A DNA stretch of 64,000 nucleotides from Ananas comosus (Eukaryota; Streptophyta; Magnoliopsida; Poales; Bromeliaceae). Each line of letters begins with the position of its first letter. The first letter of the stretch is position 1. Below are positions 46,080 through 59,090 of this stretch, one piece after another. The stretch spans positions 7,657,691-7,721,690 of the forward strand of contig NC_033633.1 of the NCBI RefSeq assembly GCF_001540865.1, given 5' to 3'. The position numbers and the translations under genes are program-made. The notes below the pieces were generated by a model that saw only the letters and a program-made list of their open reading frames with translations, had not been told where the DNA came from and did no database searches.

Positions 46080-48060
46080 GGTAACGTTAATCGACCACAT
46101 CTTCGATGGCATCGAATTATGCGTATTGGAAAGTCGCATGAGACTTCTAATTGCGGCCATCGATAAGCTGTTTGGGAAAGCTATTAATTTGGTTGGGAGC
46201 ACTGTTCTACGCGAAGTTGTCAATAAACGCTATCCAGTTCTAAACCACGGTAACAAGTGGAACAAAAATGAAAGGAGTCCATCTTCGTTTAACCGGTAAA
46301 GGAATTTAATGCTTTAGTCAACGCTTTATCGCAAACGGAGTTACTCGGGTTTTTGGCATTGCGAAAGCGGCAAAGAAAATTTGGGATACTCTACAAGTTA
46401 CGCATGAAGGAACAAGCTTAGTAAAGGTCCAAAAATTGCAAATGCTAACTAGCTAAGTTTGATTGTCGACTTTCTATGGGAGGAAATGAGACCTTTCACC
46501 GAGCTACTATACGCGTCCACAAGACATTGTGAATACATGTGCTAACTTGGGAGAGACAATTCCGGATTCAAAGTTTATGTAGCAAAAAAGTTCTTCACCT
46601 TCAAGGAAGCGCTTCGGCAAGTTGCAGCGATTTGAAACGGTTAAGCATCCGCCGAGATTAGATGAAAGTCGAAGAATTAGTAGGTCTTTACAAACGATGA
46701 GAGACTTTTCCTACTAATCAATCTTCTTCGCAAGTCTTCTCTAAAAGTCAGGGGTTGCGTTCAATCAACAAGCTAAGAAAGACGACGAAAACTCGAATCA
46801 GACGAGATTATTTTCGCTTGCCAGGATTTCGAAAATCAAACTTGCACTCGAACGAAGAAGTTTCGTCGGAATTTCCGAAAGAGAGAATGATCGGGCCCAA
46901 AGGGCTTCATTATCTAAATCTTCATGCTACATCTAAGGAAAGAAGCGTGCAAAGGCTTCCGAAAGAAAAGGATGTATTGAAGGCGAGATGCCCAAGTGCT
47001 ACAAATGAAAGGCATATGCGCACATCAACGGATTGCCGCTTAAAGAAGCGTTAACATAGACAAAAGCATGGCAAGCAAAAATCTTGGGATGATTCTTCTG
47101 ATGAACCCCCAATTCGTCAAGGTGACGAGAAAGAGATCCAAATTGCCTTATTTGCTAAATCTCCTTCATTAACGTTGTGTGTTATCCTCTTATTGCTACT
47201 AACTCTAATGTTTCTGTTTCCTCGCATCGACTCATCGAACGACAACGCGAAACGAGGAGGATTGCACACAGACAACAGTAGCAAAGCGTACAATCAACGT
47301 TCTCATTGAATCAAAGACAGATGGCTAAACTCAACAAGAAGTTGAGACGTCGTTTGTTGGAATTTGAGGAGGAAAACAACAATGTAACAGAATATGAATA
47401 AAGGCTCTTTGAGGAGAAGGGAAATCAATTGTGAAAATAATCAGCACTCTGCAAGAGAAGCTAGATGAAGCGGATCAAACGATCAAAGTTCTATAAAGAT
47501 AAAGTTGGAAATTTTGGAGGCAACAATTCGAGATGCGTACCACATCCACAAGTTTGACCAACTCTTCAGTCAACTTCAATCAACAATTCACGATTTTCTC
47601 CCGAATCAAAAGAACTAGATCATATGCTGCGGATTGGGTCAAACGAACAAGCTTGGACCCGATTACGAACGGACATCACGTCTGAGTAAGTACTCAAATT
47701 CAACTTTTAAAGTCTCAACAACTTCAAAAGAGAAGAATGTGTCATAAATTGGCAAGAAAAGGTCACATTAAAAGGAATATGGCCTAAATATAGGAAAGAA
47801 AATCAATCGGCCTTCTACAACCTCAAGCATCATCTACACATCGACTTCGCCCACGGAATCAAAAGAAAAATCAAGTTAGTCGATACCTCAAAAGAATCGG
47901 TTTGCTATAACAACGCCAAGTTCATGCAAACGGGCTGCGTAAGCTCAACGACAAATTCAACCGACGACGCCATCAACCGAAGAACCACCAACGGTTGATC
48001 AAAAATCTAAAACAACGGCACCGTGACCCGAGAAAAACCAAAGATCGACAAGTTTGGATG
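46080..48060 (+). pseudogene. Copia gag remnant, indel-ridden
   Basis: Short stretches in shifting frames read as copia gag: YAYWKV (about 46120-46140), WDTLQVTHEGTSLVKVQKLQML (about 46380-46450), GGNETFHRATI near 46480, a CYK-H-C zinc-knuckle trace at about 46990-47045, an EEENN coiled-coil piece near 47370, and ELDHMLRIGSNEQAW near 47605-47655. Every 50-150 bp the frame shifts by one. It therefore cannot encode a protein as given, but much of the damage may be sequence error. Confidence 0.65.
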
Positions 48061-49632
48061 GCCGGAAAGGTGATATGTTTCTTGCTCCTCGTCTTAGTCA
48101 TTTTTGATTTTTAGTGTAATCGCTTTGATTGGTGCTTGTTGTATATTTTGTATTCATTGCATTATATTTACATAGATTTTTTGTACTTGAATTTTATTGT
48201 TATAATAAATCTTTTTGAGGACAAAGGTGTTTAGTGAATTCAAAATTTTCGGAGAAAGAGAATAATTGAGATCGCAGTCGATTTTGGAGAAAGAAATTCT
48301 TTAGAAAAAAAAGAGGTGTTTGAACGTTGTTTTTTCCAAATGATAATTAAGTTAAATTCATATTAATTATCGTTTTTACTCCAACTTTTATTATTTGACG
48401 TATAATTAATATATGATTTCTGTATGGCATATATTCATCAAAACTCTGAATCAAATTGATTTTTTGGTGATTAATTCATCTTGTTGTGAGTCGTTGGATA
48501 TGATGAATGGATATTCTCTAATTGACTAAAATTCGTCAAATTATTTTCAAACTGTGAGATTGTCCTAATTAAGGGGGCAGTTTGAAATTGTGTTAAAATA
48601 AAAAAAGAGAAAAAGAAACTCCTATGTTTAAAACTGTGGAAAGAGTTACATCCTAAAAGGAGTGTGAAAACTACCAACCACGTGTAGGAAAGAGCTACAC
48701 CCGGTCCGCCGGTAAGTGTTGAAGCTAACCACATGGAAATTAATTGAAAAGCCGCAAAGCGTGAAAAAAAATAATAATTTTAGAATTTTTGGAGTAATAA
48801 GGTTGCTACTAGTTTGAAAAAGATCTCAAAGAGGCCCCCCCGGGTATCATGTTAGTCTTAAATGCTCTATTTTGAACGTGTTACGATAATTTTTGGTGTC
48901 AATTTTTGTTGAATTCTAAAAAAAGCATTTTTCACGCCAACTTACATGCTTTGATGTTTTTGATCATTAATTATTTTTGATATTGAAAATTTTGATCTTT
49001 TTCGATGTGTTTTGAATTTTATAATATTTATTTTCATTAAATGATTTTGAATAAAAGCCTAAATTTATTTGAAATTAATTTTAATTTGATGGATTTTAAG
49101 CACTTTTTTGAAATATGAGATTGCTTTGTCAGCTACTTTCCTCTTTCACTGGCGTTTGCTGTTTAGCAGCCATGTTTTAGATTTGCTTCGCGTTATGCTT
49201 TCTATAGGTATGCTTTTATTTTTGCTTTTAGGCCATGTCCTATGATGACTACTCTATGCTTTCTAGTATGTTTTCTTCTCTTTAATTTGCTTTCTTTGGG
49301 CATTTTGACAAAAAGGGGGAAAGCGTAGATGAAGAGGGAGAGCATGGATGAACAGGCATTGACTGAAGCAGAGGATGATAGTTCAGAACTAAAGAGGGAA
49401 GATGTGAACAAAGAGAGAGGAAATCAGAGACTTCAAGACTTCCTGTTGCGTCTAAGTCATAGAGTCCGTGTTTTAGGAGTTTTGAATGTAACTTTGAGTT
49501 TCAAATGTATTTGATTACACGCGGATGGGTTTCGATGTTTTGGTGATGACATTGAACTTCGGTTTTTTTCTTTAATTGTTAATTTGTGAGTTTGTGTGTG
49601 TTTTTGTCACGAAAAATTGCCAAAGGGGAGAT
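48061..49632 (+). other. Copia 3' internal region without pol
   Basis: AT-rich, with no reverse transcriptase, integrase or RNase H motif. A first purine tract, CAAAAAGGGGGAAAG (about 49308-49322), and a second, CAAAGGGGAGAT (49621-49632), lie near its end; the second is the likely primer for plus-strand synthesis. Confidence 0.6.
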
Positions 49633-50889
49633 TGTAGGTCCTATGTGTTTGGCAAGTTATCGTGGTTCGAGTTCGAGTCTTGAGAAGTTCGGAGGCGGAG
49701 TATTAAAGATCACGAAGAATCCAAGACTTTCGAAGATCGGCAAAGGCACGCAAACACGTAAAACATGAATTCACCATGCTTAGGTAAAACCTTTTAAATC
49801 ATGTTTATTGGTGATTCATACTTAATATAGATTTTAGAATGCATGTTTCAAGTTGTAATTGATTAGAAAGTTTCTAAAGAGCTTGTAAAACACGAAATAA
49901 ATGCATTTTCAGCAAAAATTGCATTGTTGTACGGTACAAGAATTTTCTGTCCAGGGTAACAAGCCATCCAACGTTTTGCCAGAAACAGTTTGATGGTTGT
50001 TTCCGTAACAACCATCACGGCTGTCCAGGGTAGCAGCCCTGTTCGCGAACAAAAAGCAGTCCTGTCCAGGGTTACAGAAGCTTCGTAAGAACAAAATCTT
50101 CCGTCATGGCTTTGTACCCTGGATCAGCTTTCCTTGTTCCGATGGCAAGGCTGGAATTTTGGAAAAAACTTTCTAATCCTACTCTGTTGATTCTAAAAAG
50201 TCTATAAATAAGCTATCAGGGGTTCTCTATACTGATTAACTTCACGAAAATACGATATTGGAGAAACCTACGAGGCTCGATTTCATCTAAAAAAACGCTA
50301 TTTTCTACAAAAAGCTGCTTTAGATCAAATGCGAGATATTGAAATTTGATATTAATATGTCGATTTGATCTCCGCTTAGCCTGGAGTTCTATTCGTGGTT
50401 TTCTACGATACTCCAAAAGCGAGGATGCCCAATATTCATTGATATCTTCATGGTGGCGGTCGGTGGATTCGGCGTATTCTGACGCGGATTCGTGGATTCG
50501 GATCGTGGCTTCGTGGATTCGAGTGGTGTCGGGATTCGGCGTGATTGAAGCTTTCGTGGATTCGAAGTGTGAGGCGTTCGTGATTCGACGTGAGGGCGCT
50601 GGACAACCCGGAGGTAGGCGAAGATTATCGGAGTTAAGAGAGGTAGAGTCCGTGGAGTTCGGAATCACCTTGTAATCTTTTCTCTTAGTGAGATTATTTT
50701 TCGCTGTGTTGGTCCCGTGTGGTTTTCCTCCAAAGTTGGAGTTTTCCCACGTAAATTCTGTCTTTTTATTTTTCATATTTATTTTTTTGCATCGAGATTT
50801 TTGGTCTTTTGGCTTTTACACACTATTCCCCCCTCTAGGTGTTAGATACATCTATAGATAGGATCCTTGGGCTAACTCCAAAACTTTCA
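49633..50889 (+). repeat. Copia 3' LTR
   Basis: It matches the 5' LTR from TGTAGGTCC to the ACTTTCA end. The TGTCCAGGGT motifs lie at about 49946-50125, with a CTATAAATAA site near 50202. Differences from the 5' LTR are mostly one-base indels. Confidence 0.85.
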
Positions 50890-50894
50890 CATTC

Positions 50895-51583
50895 ACTATG
50901 TGAGAGGGGTTCAAAACCTTACCTCTACCAAGCTTCTTCTCCAAGCAATGGAAGAGGAAGATGAAGCTTTTGCTCCCTCAAGCTCCAAATCTCCTCCTTC
51001 TCCTCCTTCTTGATCAACTCCAAGAGAGAGAGAGAGCTCTAGAGAGAGAGAGAGAGGGTGTTCTTTTAGGGTGGGAGTGTGAGGGAGTGAGAGGAAATGA
51101 GCCCTAGCCCCTCTAATCAACTCCTCATGTGGCAAAATTGCCAAAAAGCCCCTCAACTTCATGTTTCCTGCATTGCCCCGCGCGGGGGCCATTTTTGTAT
51201 AGGGGACCGGTCCCCGGACTTGAGGGACTGGTCCCCGTAGGTCCAGATTTTCAGCAATTAAGGACTTAGCCAAATTTCAGCCTTTTTCGCCGTTTTAGCT
51301 CCGTTTTCGCTCATTTTCGCTCGTTTGACCTCCGATTCTCTTCAAATCGAACCGAGACTCTCCAAACATGTTCTCGAGCGTATTTTCATCATCTTTTCAT
51401 CCACGCTAATGCCGGATTTGGCTCACAGCCCAACACGGCCCTTCGGGCTCCGTTTAGCGCCTATGCGCACCGGAACGCCCGAATGCTTCCGGACCTCACC
51501 GGAACCTCACCGAGACCATTCAAACGGCTTTCCAATCAAATGTATTCCGTGACTTCGTGATTTTAGAAGTCCGGTATGTTACA
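50895..51583 (-). mobile_element. Gypsy LTR, second part (continues from 44810)
   Basis: It continues the LTR cut by the copia element and ends TAGAAGTCCGGTATGTTACA. GACCGGTCC motifs lie at about 51205-51240. Confidence 0.65.
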
Positions 51584-52371
51584 AGATTTGTGGTGATTAA
51601 GCTTTAGGATCCCATAAGCACTGAGGGTCTACCTTTTAATCAAACATCTACTTGATTCTCGTATGAGTTCTCAAGTAAAAATGAAGAATCAAGTCTATTG
51701 TTGATTGTTAGAAACTTGTTATAAGAATCAAACCATAAGAACGAGAAAAACAAGTTTCTAGGGTTTAGAATGAGTAGAAATTCAAAGCCTCGAATTTTTA
51801 GATGACCCCCATAGCTTATTTATATGTTTAGAAGACTTAGAAGTAGACTATGATTGCAAAAAGTTCTTTTTTAAAACCTGTGTCGTCCTCAGTGACCGGT
51901 CCTCTCGAGGAGACCGGTCTGTGAGAGACCGGTCTCTCAAGTGAGGAACCAGTCCCTCACTGCGTGACCAAAAACACAACGTTCGGGAACCGGTCTCTCA
52001 AGCTTGAGATCGGTCCCTCGCTGCGCGACAGAATTACCAAGGTTCGGGAACCGGTCTCTCATCTCAGGGGACCGGTTGCATTAAAACTCACGCAGAGAGG
52101 ACCTTAGGGGAACCGGTCTCTTCACCTCAGGGACCGGTCCTAGAACACAGAAAAGTTCAGTAAAAAAGTTTTAAAGCAATCTAAGCCTTCTGACCTTATT
52201 CTAATTAAGTATCTTCACCACAAATGATCTTTTCTCCATACCTTAGGTGCCAAACTTTACGAATGAATCTTTGTTCTTCAATTTGAATCTTTTCTTCAAA
52301 AACTTCCGCGATCAACTCTTCAAGACTCCAATCAACTTTACGAAATTCGCCAACCTATAAAATCCTTAACA
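51584..52371 (-). mobile_element. Copia-type LTR-like piece rich in GACCGGTC motifs
   Basis: It follows a gypsy TTACA end directly and finishes CCTTAACA, like 1677-2916. About ten GACCGGTCTC or close variants lie at about 51890-52145. Its last 110 bases resemble 2800-2916. It joins the next LTR (52373) abruptly, where that LTR lacks its first 700 bp. Confidence 0.42.
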
Positions 52372-52372
52372 A

Positions 52373-53991
52373 GGAGGCACAAGGCACAACCACCCGAAGG
52401 ATCTTCGCCGGGCACATCCACCCGTGGTGCTTTTCTTCTCCGGAGTACACCGCTTGTGGAGGAGCGACCTCCACAAGCCGGAACCAATACATGTGAGTAT
52501 GATCCCATCCTCAATTTGATGAGGTATGGCCAACCTGTCACAATTCTCACAGTCTCAATGCCGATGAATGGTTAATACCTATTCATGCACATACTATCAT
52601 TTGCCAACGTCATAATGGTCCTGATGCCACAATACACATAACGTCTCTCGGTTAAACCTTGTTTAACTATTCTCTTTTCGATGTCAATCGAGTCACTAAT
52701 GTCAATGTCGCCTTTGTTTACTACGGTCATAGTCATTTCTCACAGTCACATGCATATATGGTCATTCATTTTCTTTGTTCACATGGTTCTATATCATTAC
52801 AATAATCTTGAGCAGATAATTGTTACAACCAACATATGCCATTCATTATCCTACATGCAAGAATGCTATAATACCAACATGCTCAAAGAAGGGACATAGA
52901 CATAGAAAGAGATCCGGCGTTTCCGGATAGCACCCCCCACCTTTATGTGCCACAAGGATGCCGTGGTCCAGATTTCACGATTTTTAGACTTGTTCGCCGC
53001 GAGCTACGTCGATCTGTACTATTTCAGCTTGTTTTCTTAATATCCTTGCGCATGCTCGTCGTATCGCCGAACCGAGCGCACCGACACGTTCATAGACCTA
53101 CCAATTAGGTTAAGATGAGATCAAACCCAAGTTCGAACCCCAAAATTACAAAACCCTAAATATAGGTCCCTTAACAACATCATCTTCCCCAACTTAGGTC
53201 CTTACTCATAAGAAACTTAGGGAAAATATTCTAATCCATCTCCTAGAAGTATACTAGAAGGAAAAACCCAAACCCTAGTTCAAAACCTATAAGAACTCAC
53301 CTTTGGAGTTCAAAACTTTCCTTCAAAAGCCTTGCCTAGCTTGCTCTTCACCTTGGAGAGCTTCTTCTCCAAGCTTGCTCCTCCAAATCCCCTCTTGGTC
53401 CAAGCCCTAGAGAGAGAGGGAGAGAGAAAGGAAAGGTTTTTAGAGAGAGAAAGAGGAAAAGGTGTTGGTGTAGGAGTGAGAGCAAATGAGCTCTCACTCA
53501 TGCCCTAGCCCATATAACCCTTCACATGTCACTTTTACACTTAAACCCCTCAACTTTTAATTTTTGCAATCAGCCCTTACTGGGCAATTTCGGGCTCGGG
53601 GACCGGTCTCTCCCCTTCAGGGACCGGTTCCCGAGAGCTGCCCTGCACTCTGCGTAGAAGGGGACCGGTCTCCCCCCGGCACAGTGCGGTCTCCCGGGAC
53701 CGGTCTCCCGCCGAAGGACCGGTTCCCGAGAGCTCAGCTTCTAGGACTTAGCCGATTTTTTCATTCTGCTTGGCTGATCAACGTTCAGGAACCGGTCTCT
53801 CACCCAAGGGACCGGTCCCCGAGAGTAAAATTTCTGGAACTTTTCCAAAAATGCAGTTTCACTCTCTCAGGTCCCTTTATACTCTATATATAGGCTCCAA
53901 TGCACTTCAAGCCCATAGTAACTCATTCCCTTCCGCATTCCGCTCATTTTGACGGAACTCGGCACAACCTACGGGGGAGTGATACGTTACA
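52373..53991 (-). repeat. 3' LTR of the minus gypsy element, truncated
   Basis: It parallels 59792-61411. GACCGGTCTC-type motifs lie at about 53595-53830. The TTCCCC run just right of 53991 is the complement of the purine tract used for plus-strand priming. Confidence 0.85.
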
Positions 53992-54056
53992 TTCCCCACA
54001 CCTTTAAAATTGTTTCGGCTGCGAAACTAACTCATTCGTAATCCAAAATCCATACC

Positions 54057-57000
54057 TCATTTTAGTTCCTCGAAGAGATAAGGATGACGCTCTTTCATCG
54101 CATCCTCAAGCTCCCACGTTTCTTCCCGGACGCCGTGTTTGCTCCAATGGATCTTAACATACGGAATTTCTCGGTTCCGTAGCTTTCGCACTTCCCGATC
54201 AACAATGTATGCCGGGAACTCCTCGTAAGTCATGTCCTCTTGAAGCTCTATCGGTATATACGAGAGAACATGCTCCGGATCATGAACATACTTGCGGAGA
54301 TTAGATACATGAAACACATCGTGCACCCCCGCAAGCCTCGGCGGTGATGCTACTCTGTAGGCCACCGCGCCAACCCTTTCCAAGATCTCAAAGCGTCCGA
54401 CAAATCGGGGACTTAACTTTCCCCGAATACCAAACCTCTTAACACCGCGCATCGGCGATACCTTTAAAAACACGCGGTCTCCAACTGCGAACTCAATATC
54501 TTTTCTTCGCTTATCGGCATAACTCTTGTACCTTGACTGCGCCGTCGCTAATCTTTGCCGGGTGAGACGAACTTTTTCTTCCGCCTCCCGAACAACTTCT
54601 GGGCCAAGAACAACTTTCTCTCCCACCTCGCTCCAATGAATTGGTAAGCGACACTTCCTTCCATAAAGGGCTTCGAATGGCGCCATTGCAATACTTTCTT
54701 GGTAGCTATTGTTGTATGCAAACTCCGCCATCGCTAAGTAATCGTGCCACCCTCCACGGTAGTCAAGCACACATGCTCGCAACATGTCCTCGAGTATCTG
54801 AATTGTCCTCTTAGATTGTCCATCACTCTGAGGATGAAACGCCGTACTAAAATCGAGCCGCGTGCCTAAAGCATTCTGCAAGCTCCTCCAGAAATGAGAA
54901 GTGAACCGAGGGTCTCGATCTGATACAATCGACAGGGGAACCCCATGCAGTCTCACTATCTCGTCCAAATAAACCTGGGCTAACCTATCTCCTGACCACG
55001 TGGTGTGGATCGGCAAAAAGTGAGCCGATTTCGTTAAATGGTCCACAACCACCCATATGGCGTCATGTCCAGCTTGCAATCGGGGCAACCCGACCACAAA
55101 GTCCATCGCGACATTCTCCCACTTCCACACACGGACCGGTAAGCTCTGCAATTTCCCCGCGAAAAAATGACGCTCAGCTTTTACTTGTTGGCACGTTAAG
55201 CATTGCGCCACGAACGCTCTGATGTCCTTCTTCATACCCGGCCACCAATAATGCAACTTTAGATCCCTATACATCTTAGTGCCACCCGGATGAATACTAT
55301 ACGGGGAATGATGCGCCTCTTGCAACACCATCTTATGAATCTCGTCTTCCTTGGGTACGCACAGTCGGTTTCTGAACCGAAGTACACCGTCAGTTCCCAC
55401 GCTGAAATCACCAGAGCGCCCGTCACTAACATCATTCCGCACCTTTTGGAGATACGGATCATCAACTTGCCGCTCCTTAATTTGCTCCAACAAGATCGGT
55501 CGAACTACTAGTGCCGCCAAGATAATCGAAACTTCTGGCGCCACTACCTCCAATCCAAACCGTTGCATTTCCTTATACAATGCCGGTTGACTAGTAATCG
55601 CCGTCGCCAAGTTCTCAACCGATTTCCTACTCAGCGCATAGGCCACCACGTTGGCTTTACCGGGGTGGTACAGGATAGTAAGATCATAATCTTTTATCAA
55701 CTCCAGCCAACGCCGCTGCCTCATATTCAATTCTTTCTGGGTGAACAAATACTTGAGGCTTTTGTGATCGGTATACACCTCACAATGCTCACCATAAAGA
55801 TAATGCCTCCACAGCTTCAGCGCAAAAACAACCGCCGCTAGCTCGAGATCGTGTGTCGGGTAGTTCTTCTCATAGCTTTTCAATTAGCGCGAATACGCAA
55901 TGACTCGCCCATTTTGCATAAGAACACACCCGAGACCGGTGTAGGAAGCATCACTGTACACCACGAAGCTCTCTCCCGGCGTTGGCAACGCAAGTACCGG
56001 GTTGACGTCAATTTCCCCTTCAACTCTTGGAAGCTTCGGTTGCAAACTTCGCTCCAATCAAACCTTACTCCTTTGTGCGTAAGGCGTGTGAGAGGAGTAG
56101 TCAATTTCGCAAACCCCTCAACAAAACGCCGATAATAGCCCGCCAATCCAAGAAAACTGCGGACTTCTGCCACACTTGTAGGACGGGGCCAATCTCGAAT
56201 CGCCTCAATTTTCTTCGGGTCTACCGAGATTCCACTCCCGGATATGACATGGCCTAAGAAGGTCACCTCCGAAAGCCAAAATTCGCACTTCTTGAGTTTA
56301 GCGTAAAGCTTCTCGTCACGGAGATCTGCAACACAGTCTCAAATGTTCCTCGTGCTCTTCTTCACTCCGCGAATACACCAACACGTCGTCGATAAACACC
56401 ACAACGCACTTATCCAATAACGGTCGAAAGACCCTATTCATCAAGTCTATAAACGCTGCCGGGGCATTGGTAAGCCCAAACGGCATCACCGTAAACTCGT
56501 AGTGGCCATACCGCGTACGGTACGCCGTTTTGTGCACGTCCTTCGGTCGGATTTTTAACTGGTGATATCCCGACTGAAGATCTATCTTCGAGTATACTCG
56601 CGACCCTTGCAACTGATCGAATAGGTCGTCTATTCTCGGCAATGGACACTTGTTCTTGATCGTCACCTTGTTCAACTCGCGATAATCAACGCAAAGTCGA
56701 AGGGTGTCGTCCTTCTTCTTCACAAACAACACTGGTGCTCCCCATGGGGACACACTTGGTTTCATGAAGCCCTTATCGAGCAAGTCCTGCAACTGGGCCT
56801 TCAACTCTTTAAGCTCCACCGGCGCCATCCTATACGGAGCCTTTGAAACTAGCGGCGCCGCACCGGGAATCAAGTCGATAACGAACTCAACTTCTCGATC
56901 CGGTGGCAACCCCGGTAACTCCGCCGGAAATACGTCCGGATATTCACACACCACCCGAATGTCCCCCAACTCCGGGTACTCCTTTTGAGGGTCCACGATG

Positions 57001-58753
57001 GTCGCCAAATAAGCTTTGCAACCACCCTTGATCATCTTTTTCGCCCTCACCGTCGATATAGTCGCCGCAAAGCGCGTGCCTTTACATGCCCGATACACAA
57101 ACTCTTCTTGACCAGGCTCACGAAAAGTGATCACCCTACTGTCGCAGTCGATGCTGGCATAGTACTTGGAGAGCCAATTAACTCCCAAGATGACATCAAA
57201 CCCCCACAACTGTTTCAACACTAACAGGTCGATCGGCATAATCCAATCGCCTACCTGTACCGGACAGTCCAAACACTCGTCATGCACATAAAACATAAGT
57301 CCAGGTGCAGTCACCGTCCAACAATCCTCATAATACGTGACCTCTATGCCTTGCGCTAGTGCAAATGATGCCAAAATAAACGATTACGATGCTCCAGTAT
57401 CGAATATGGCTCTAGTTCTACTGCCTCTGATAAGGATAATACCTGCCACGACATCGTCGGGTACAGCAGGCTGCTCCTCCACCTGAGTGGCGAAAACCCG
57501 TCCACTCGGTGCACGCGATCCCTCCGGCTGTCGCGGTGATGAAGCACGCCCAACCGACATGGCAGGTGGCAGTCCTGGGAGCTGTCGTGGAGCATACTGA
57601 GCCGAAGCAGCTGACGGAGCAGGTGACGCGTCGCCCGAGCAATCCCATCTCATGTGTCCCGCTTGGCCGCATCGGAAACACCTCCCGTCAAGCTGAGAAC
57701 ATTCACTCGGCCTATGATGCAAATTACGCATGGAGAGGTACTCATCTGGCTCCTTGTCTGGCTCTTATCTCGTCGCCATTGCGATCTAGGGTGCCGAGGG
57801 GGTCGCTTGGAACTCGACTGCCCCGTGGAACCACCAGCCGGTCGCTTCTTAGACTTCTCTCTGTCCTTGTCCCTTTCAAACGCCTCGCATTCCTCGCGCG
57901 CAATGGCATTACCGCGCTCTATCCATAGCGCACGATCGAGCACCTCTTCATAGGTCTTCAGCCGAAGCGCCTGAACAGTCTTGAATATCTCCGGCCGCAA
58001 CCCGCGCTCGAAGACTTCCGCCCGATCCCGGTCACCATGAATCAAGCCGGGAACACAATTAACCATGTGCGAGAACTCCCTTTTATACTCCCGCACCATT
58101 CGACTTCCTTGCCTTAACTTGCGAAAGTCCTCCTTGATCTTCCGCTTGTCACTTTTCGGAAAGTACTCCATTAGTAGAATCTCCCGGAACGCCTCCCAAG
58201 TCATGGTAGCCGGATACAAGGACCGACCACTCTACACTCCCATCCACCACGATCGAGCCGGCCCCTCTAAACAGTGATCCGCCAAACGAACCTTGTCCTT
58301 CTCGAGGGTGTATATATCCTCGAACAACGCCTCCATCGCGAAAAGCCACGCCTCCATCAACCATGAGTCTTTCACATAACCCAAAAAGGTCGGAGGATTA
58401 AACCGTTTGAAGGCCATCAATACCGCCAACGATCGCTCCTGCTCGGCCTCGAGTACCTCCGGGATAGGAACCGAAGAACCTGAAGCCACCGGAGGAATAG
58501 CCGTCACCGGTGCTGCCGCCACCGGCGTAGGTACTACAGGTGCGGGCGGGTCCTGAGGTACAGGTGCAGCCGCCGCCGCCTGTCGAGCCACCAAGTCGTG
58601 GAGCCATCCTATCTGCTCCCCTTGCTGTCGCATAGCCCCAGTCAGAGTTGCTACTTGGGCCCGCAACTCTCGAACTTCATCGGTTACAACCTGCTCTGGC
58701 ACCTCGTCAGGTAATGCCGGAGTGGCCCGACGCGTATATCGTCTCGGTGACAT
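54057..58753 (-). pseudogene. Gypsy gag-pol polyprotein with stops and frameshifts
   Basis: In minus order: gag from ATG 58753 (MSPRRYTRR) with a TAG at 58234-58232 and capsid continuing to about 57740; a frameshift at about 57735; zinc knuckle CFRCGQAGHMRWDC (about 57680-57640); protease IFDTGAS (about 57407-57387) followed by TAA at 57386-57384; reverse transcriptase ([11 protein letters not shown], and FIDD at about 56396) with a frameshift at about 56340; RNase H with a frameshift at about 56010 and TAA at 55886-55884; integrase with HHCC and D,D; then a GPF-like/chromodomain end ([31 protein letters not shown]). Only the last 608 codons (55883-54057) are open. Two active-site residues are changed: RNase H ALSR has Tyr before it where the family has Asp, and the integrase catalytic Glu (GQSERT) is Lys. 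In life the polyprotein copies and inserts the element. Confidence 0.88.
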
Positions 58754-59070
58754 CTGTCCTGAAATGAAACACACGCATTAATACGCGACATCCGAGACTC
58801 TTACTCGTTCCAAACAACTACCCAATCAAGCGAAAGCAATCAAGCACGTTCATTTTCTACTCTCGGCATTATGTAGTCGTCCGCCCCACATAATACCTTA
58901 AAAGAAAACAAACGTTTCCTTGAATCCATATCTATTTCCGTTTAGAGAAGTTCTACTCATAACCCAATCAATTTGCTTTCGCATCTCTAGGTCCACGTCA
59001 TACGTGTCCTAATTCCTAAGGTCTCCAATCCTAAGGTCCCTAAGTCCATCATAGACTTTTGCTTCCACAA

Positions 59071-59082
59071 CGCTTTGATACC
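59071..59082 (-). promoter_or_regulatory. Primer binding site of the minus gypsy element
   Basis: GCTTTGATACCA on the plus strand is the complement of TGGTATCAAAGC, one base off the Met tRNA primer, eight bases from the LTR start at 59091. Confidence 0.75.
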
Positions 59083-59090
59083 ACCATATC

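Larger units (their letters stand above)
44811..50889 (+). mobile_element. Gag-only Ty1/copia element, probably non-autonomous
   Basis: The LTRs 44811-46033 and 49633-50889 are near copies, starting TGTTAGGTC and TGTAGGTCC and ending TTTCA. CATTC flanks the element on both sides (44806-44810 and 50890-50894), a perfect 5-bp target duplication. A Met primer site with one extra base follows the first LTR, and AAAGGGGAGAT precedes the second. The internal region has gag only; protease, integrase, reverse transcriptase and RNase H are absent. Gag resembles the SIRE/Maximus lineage. Single-base differences between the LTRs are mostly indels, likely sequencing error. Confidence 0.85.
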
